Assembly: GCF_002288925.2 (NCBI RefSeq) | Contig: NW_022097996.1 | Span: 10,837,693 to 10,901,692, forward strand | Origin: Delphinapterus leucas | Taxonomy: Eukaryota > Chordata > Mammalia > Artiodactyla > Monodontidae | Direction of reading: 5' to 3' | Length of the DNA: 64,000 nt | Part shown: positions 63,101-64,000 of the stretch, in pieces | Layout of the letters: each line of letters begins with the position of its first letter | Position numbering within the stretch: position 1 is the stretch's first letter | Notes under the pieces: model-generated | Databases searched by the model: none | Seen by the model: the letters and a program-made list of their open reading frames with translations, nothing else | What the model was told of the DNA's origin: nothing | Program-made: the position numbers and the translations under genes

Positions 63101-63570
63101 TGGATTTGTCATTGTGAGTTCACCTCTGGGGTCCTGACTTGCCATTCTTGTTCTAGAGAAGTGGAGAGGAGGCCCTGGCCGGAGGGGAGGAAGGACATCC
63201 TCTCCGTGGCCACAAGGGGGCGCATAGACCAGACGAGAGGCCTGAGCAAGCCCAGGCAGGACCCCGGGGAGGGGCGACCACTGGGGACCAGGAATTGGGG
63301 GGTCACCTTGGGACTCAGAGGTGGGGAGGGGATAAGGCCCAAGGGAAAAGGCTAAGGAGTCTCCGCCTGGACTCTGAGACGGAGACCACGGCTGCCCGGC
63401 ATGGGGCCCAGCAGAGGTGGGGAGCTCAGGGCTCCGAGTACCTTGAGGACGCGGTTCATCTTGCCCATGTGGATCATGAAGCCGTCGGTGCAGGCGATGT
63501 CTGAAGGTGAGTGGCCACCGCCCACCACCTTCACCCGCTTGTTCTGCTGCCTGGCCAGGGCCAGCACCTG
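39006..63570 (-). CDS. GULO: L-gulonolactone oxidase, exons 3-12 of 12, intact (5' end off window)
   Basis: In transcription order the exons are 63570-63442, 62164-62070, 58185-58095, 54767-54582, 47185-47078, 46226-46150, 42516-42367, 41523-41359, 39874-39784 and 39134-39006. They join to 1,221 nt: 406 residues and a stop. GULO is a microsomal FAD enzyme that oxidises L-gulono-1,4-lactone with O2, giving ascorbate and H2O2. The translation aligns without gaps to rat residues 35-440. It keeps GGGHS (His54, the covalent FAD site), [17 protein letters not shown], a hydrophobic stretch at about 248-285 that fits membrane attachment, and the HWAK motif at 395-398. Every junction is GT-AG and phases match. 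Exon numbers assume the 12-exon rat structure. Start codon and exons 1-2 are outside the window, so full integrity cannot be confirmed here. Confidence 0.96.
39390..39545 (+). repeat. MIR SINE in the last GULO intron
   Basis: gtcctgtcacctctgagaga, tttcctgtctgttaaatag and gttactatgagaattaaata. Confidence 0.7.
39784..39874 (-). CDS. GULO: GULO exon 11: HWAK catalytic motif
   Basis: 91 nt ending in GGRPHWAK (His395-Lys398), the motif conserved in the C-terminal region of the aldonolactone oxidase family. Phe384 of rat is Val here. The acceptor is ctccccag and the donor is caag/gtagga. The last intron (39135-39783) contains a MIR. Confidence 0.95.
40090..40162. repeat. (TG)n(TATG)n(TA)n(CATA)n(CA)n microsatellite
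   Basis: A compound tract in which the left half is nearly the reverse complement of the right half; lies in the intron between GULO exons 11 and 10. Confidence 0.9.
40253..40295. repeat. (TA)n(CA)n microsatellite
   Basis: gatatatatatatatatatg then tatatatacacacacacaca, 90 bases after the previous tract. Confidence 0.9.
41359..41523 (-). CDS. GULO: GULO exon 10
   Basis: 165 nt (residues 313-368 with split codons): [14 protein letters not shown], then [19 protein letters not shown] and YMNIIMYR. The acceptor gagtgcag has a weak pyrimidine tract, but the frame and conservation fix it. The donor is acag/gtgagc. The next intron (39875-41358) holds the TG/TA/CA microsatellites. Confidence 0.95.
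42367..42516 (-). CDS. GULO: GULO exon 9
   Basis: 150 nt (residues 263-312 plus two bases): [20 protein letters not shown], then a polar segment to QDWAIP. The acceptor has a strong C-rich tract (ccccccag) and the donor is ccag/gtaggg. The next intron (41524-42366) has no recognised repeat. Confidence 0.95.
42825..43500 (-). mobile_element. Old L1 ORF2 3' fragment, antisense, in GULO intron
   Basis: The minus strand codes KLNIE-like [15 protein letters not shown] at 43229-43480, and the 3' part (acataaaatttaccatctta, gtgtacagttcagtagtgtt) matches the same family as 36.28 kb. Confidence 0.85.
44300..44400 (-). repeat. L2-like 3' fragment
   Basis: tactatgagcctcctctaggtgccaggtg and catccctgccctcatggggc, reverse of an L2 end. 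Confidence 0.55.
44790..45790 (+). mobile_element. Old L1 fragment, sense, in GULO intron
   Basis: A-rich: acacatagcacacagaaatt, tgacccaggaattccactca, gcccaaatatccatcaacaa and aaaaggactacttacagcta trace an eroded L1 ORF2 end and 3' UTR. Confidence 0.75.
46150..46226 (-). CDS. GULO: GULO exon 8: membrane-segment exon
   Basis: 77 nt coding [12 protein letters not shown] and a hydrophobic stretch ([10 protein letters not shown]). Phase 0 in, two bases out. The first codons (PPSSSA for rat APSSAS) decide the acceptor at ccag/cctccc. The donor is tcag/gtagga. The next intron (42517-46149) carries two L1 fragments. Confidence 0.92.
47078..47185 (-). CDS. GULO: GULO exon 7
   Basis: 36 codons (residues 202-237) with [14 protein letters not shown] and YQDHTNK, part of the substrate domain of the family. 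The acceptor is cggacag and the donor is caag/gtagcc. The next intron (46227-47077) shows nothing I can classify. Confidence 0.95.
47405..47565 (+). repeat. MIR SINE in GULO intron
   Basis: agtttgggcaagtgcctcag, tttccttatctgtaaagtgg and gactgttatgaagattaaat. Confidence 0.75.
47845..48030 (+). repeat. MIR SINE in GULO intron
   Basis: cttggagtaagtcctggatt, ctgcacgaccttgcaggaac and gcagatgaaatgaaatgacc. Confidence 0.65.
48168..48272. repeat. (CTTC)n/(CTCC)n tetranucleotide array
   Basis: About 100 bases of cttccttccttcctt passing into ccctccctccctcc. Pure pyrimidine on this strand. Confidence 0.95.
49135..49350. mobile_element. hAT-like MER DNA transposon remnant
   Basis: ctgtaaagggccagatagta, ttttaggctttaccgtctct, ccaataaaactttatttaca and gggccgtagtttcccaaccc follow a common mammalian MER element. 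Subfamily not assigned. Confidence 0.65.
51085..51235 (-). repeat. MIR-like fragment in GULO intron
   Basis: gacagcaaccccgtggggac then ctgtatcggtgaggaatcc and caaagtcacagcgggtcagt. Confidence 0.55.
52500..52640 (-). repeat. MIR-like fragment in GULO intron
   Basis: cacttttaaaagacaaagaaaccggggctcc and ttggtcaaggtcacacagag. Confidence 0.6.
52676..52710. repeat. TG/CG dinucleotide tract
   Basis: tgtgtgtgtgtgtgcgtgtgtgtgcgcacacgcatg, alternating purine-pyrimidine throughout. Confidence 0.85.
53125..53235. repeat. Old interspersed repeat fragment, family unassigned
   Basis: ccccaaattcatatattgaag, atcctcagaacgtgactata and ttgaagctagggcct follow a known dispersed mammalian repeat end. Confidence 0.5.
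53690..53890 (-). repeat. MIR SINE in GULO intron
   Basis: ttatctgatttaatcctcag, agatgaggaaactgaggctc and gctcagggtcacagcttgg. Confidence 0.8.
54105..54304. repeat. (CATC)n tetranucleotide array
   Basis: Some 200 bases of catccatccatc units with tcattcatt and tgtatcc variants forming a higher-order pattern. It lies about 280 bases past the exon 6 donor. Confidence 0.95.
54582..54767 (-). CDS. GULO: GULO exon 6
   Basis: 62 codons, phase 0 at both ends (residues 140-201), ending in the conserved QETSFPSTL segment. The acceptor is ctgccag and the donor is agag/gtactg, weak like that of exon 3. The following intron (47186-54581) is the largest at 7.4 kb. It holds MIRs, a hAT-like element and CCTT/CCCT and CATC arrays. 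Confidence 0.95.
55697..55910 (+). mobile_element. CHR-1-type SINE in GULO intron, plus strand
   Basis: Head gcttccctggtggcgcagtg, B-box gcgggttcgttccc and poly(A). Target duplications aaaatcagacttt at both ends. It is antisense to GULO. Confidence 0.95.
55995..56140 (+). repeat. MIR SINE in GULO intron
   Basis: agctgtgtgaccttgggcat, ttccctcatctgtgaaatg. Confidence 0.8.
56975..57170 (-). repeat. MIR/L2-like fragment in GULO intron
   Basis: acatgtattgagcactaactg and aaactgaggcagccagaggg with ggtcacacagacaatagtc. Confidence 0.65.
58095..58185 (-). CDS. GULO: GULO exon 5
   Basis: 91 nt completing Asn109 and running to Gln139; includes [20 protein letters not shown], a signature of the aldonolactone oxidase FAD domain. 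Val is replaced by Ala at residue 117 relative to rat, a mild change. The acceptor is ccctccag and the donor is ccag/gtgagt. The next intron (54768-58094) contains one young plus-strand SINE and MIR copies. Confidence 0.95.
59560..60095 (+). mobile_element. LINE-1 3' end, sense, in GULO intron
   Basis: The ORF2 C-terminus is still readable ([20 protein letters not shown]) at 59578-59766. It is followed by the 3' UTR (aacaaggacctactgtatag, aacacaacactgtaaatcaa) and an A-rich tail aataaataaataag. Confidence 0.92.
60255..60450 (-). repeat. MIR SINE in GULO intron
   Basis: cagacccattttctagatga, ctctgaggcccagaagggtc and gatttgcacccaggcctgct. Confidence 0.65.
61035..61345 (+). repeat. L2 3' end in GULO intron
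   Basis: ctcctgcaggaagcctgccctgattcc, cttgcagggagctccttgtg and tagacactccataaatgtttg are in the L2 3' UTR order. Confidence 0.8.
62070..62164 (-). CDS. GULO: GULO exon 4
   Basis: 31 codons plus two bases (residues 78-109): [20 protein letters not shown] and onward, a strongly conserved part of the FAD domain. The acceptor is tcttgcag and the donor is ccaa/gtaaga. The following intron (58186-62069) holds an L1 3' end, an L2 copy and MIR fragments. Confidence 0.95.
62315..62610 (-). repeat. MIR-like fragments in GULO intron
   Basis: Two adjacent pieces: gggaaagaaataagaagcag with ttgcccaagtcactgtggga, and tccatttcacagcgaggaga with ttgcccaaggtcacacaaac. Confidence 0.6.
62965..63095 (+). repeat. 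MIR SINE in GULO intron
   Basis: gctgtgtgaccttaggcaaatcact and tgatcttcagtttccccata. Confidence 0.7.
63442..63570 (-). CDS. GULO: GULO exon 3: FAD-binding start (GGGHS)
   Basis: 43 codons (residues 35-77) including [18 protein letters not shown]; His54 is the flavin-linked residue in the family. The acceptor is gcctcag; a second AG three bases later could also be used. The donor is caag/gtactc, a weak match after GT. The next intron (62165-63441) contains MIR fragments. The partial intron on the other side (from 63571) is GC-rich and ends in the poly(C) run. Confidence 0.95.
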
Positions 63571-63957
63571 CTGAGGCAACGCCTGCGTCAGACCCGGCCC
63601 AGGCCTTTCCCTGTGAGGCCACGGGGCCACCCAGGCTCTGGGCCCCCAGCCCCCCAAGGCCCTGCCTGGCTGGAGGCCGCTGTGCAGGCCACTCCGGGAA
63701 AGAGCCAGAGAGACGGGCCGGAGAGCGAGTGGGAGGGAGAACCAAGGAAGCACCCCAAAGTGGGGATCCTGGGCGTGCTCCCCGAGGCAGCTGGCAAACC
63801 TGATCACATTCTTCTCCTGGGCAAAACCTTTCAAAGGCACCTGGTACCTTCAGAAGAAGGCCCGTCTCCTCATGTTGGCCCACATGGGCCTCAGCTGCCT
63901 CCCAGGGTGGATGAAGGCTCCCGGGGGCAGGGGCGGTGGCTTAATTTGACACCGTAG

Positions 63958-64000
<43 letters not shown>
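63958..64000. repeat. Poly(C) run of at least 43, cut by the window edge
   Basis: An uninterrupted C homopolymer begins right after accgtag and continues to the last base. It sits in a GULO intron upstream of exon 3. Pure C runs of this length are rare in mammalian DNA, so an assembly or read artefact is possible. Confidence 0.9.

Noticed and set aside
63059..63883. 274-codon open frame on the minus strand
   Set aside because: It reads through both introns around GULO exon 3. Only 63442-63570 carries conserved codons with splice sites, the rest is GC-rich intron.
1..64000. CRISPR array, operon, phage or other prokaryotic system
   Set aside because: Spliced genes and mammalian repeats throughout. 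The tandem arrays are simple microsatellites without spacers.

Overview
The window is nuclear DNA from a mammal, most likely a cetacean (whale or dolphin). It carries split genes with GT-AG introns and is rich in SINEs, L1, L2 and MIR. Several long SINEs are little diverged: tRNA-Glu-derived elements of the CHR type, with a head like 'ttccctggtggcgcagtgg', a GC-rich body and an A-tail. Their abundance and type point to Cetacea within Cetartiodactyla. The species cannot be told from the sequence alone.

Two protein-coding genes are present and they converge tail to tail. CLU (clusterin, apolipoprotein J) is on the plus strand from about 14,210 to 29,210. It has a TATA promoter in a CpG-rich block, a noncoding first exon and eight coding exons that join in frame into 441 residues. 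GULO (L-gulonolactone oxidase, last step of vitamin C synthesis) is on the minus strand. Ten coding exons lie between 63,570 and 39,006, and a 3' UTR runs to about 38,345. They encode 406 residues matching residues 35-440 of the 440-residue rat enzyme, with no stop, frameshift or indel and with canonical splice sites. The first roughly 34 codons lie beyond the right edge, past a run of 43 C that ends the window. The order CLU next to GULO is the same as human 8p21, where GULO is a decayed pseudogene.

Layout: 1-13,800 is intergenic DNA upstream of CLU. It holds an L1 3' end, old interspersed repeats, a head-to-head SINE palindrome, a TCTA-type tetranucleotide array, a Tigger-like and a hAT-like element, and further L1 and SINE copies. 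The interval 13,800-14,400 is the CLU CpG island and promoter. CLU follows to 29,210. From 29,210 to 38,345 is the intergenic gap, mostly plain sequence on its left and a dense SINE/L1 pile-up at 34.7-38.1 kb. From 38,345 to the end is GULO, whose introns hold L1 fragments, MIRs, one young SINE and several microsatellites.

The two genes are functionally unrelated: CLU makes a secreted glycoprotein chaperone and GULO a microsomal flavoenzyme. I found no novel multi-gene system. The most informative points are the undamaged GULO frame, three extra N-glycosylation sequons in CLU, a possible frame-breaking cassette exon in CLU intron 6, and the terminal poly(C) run.
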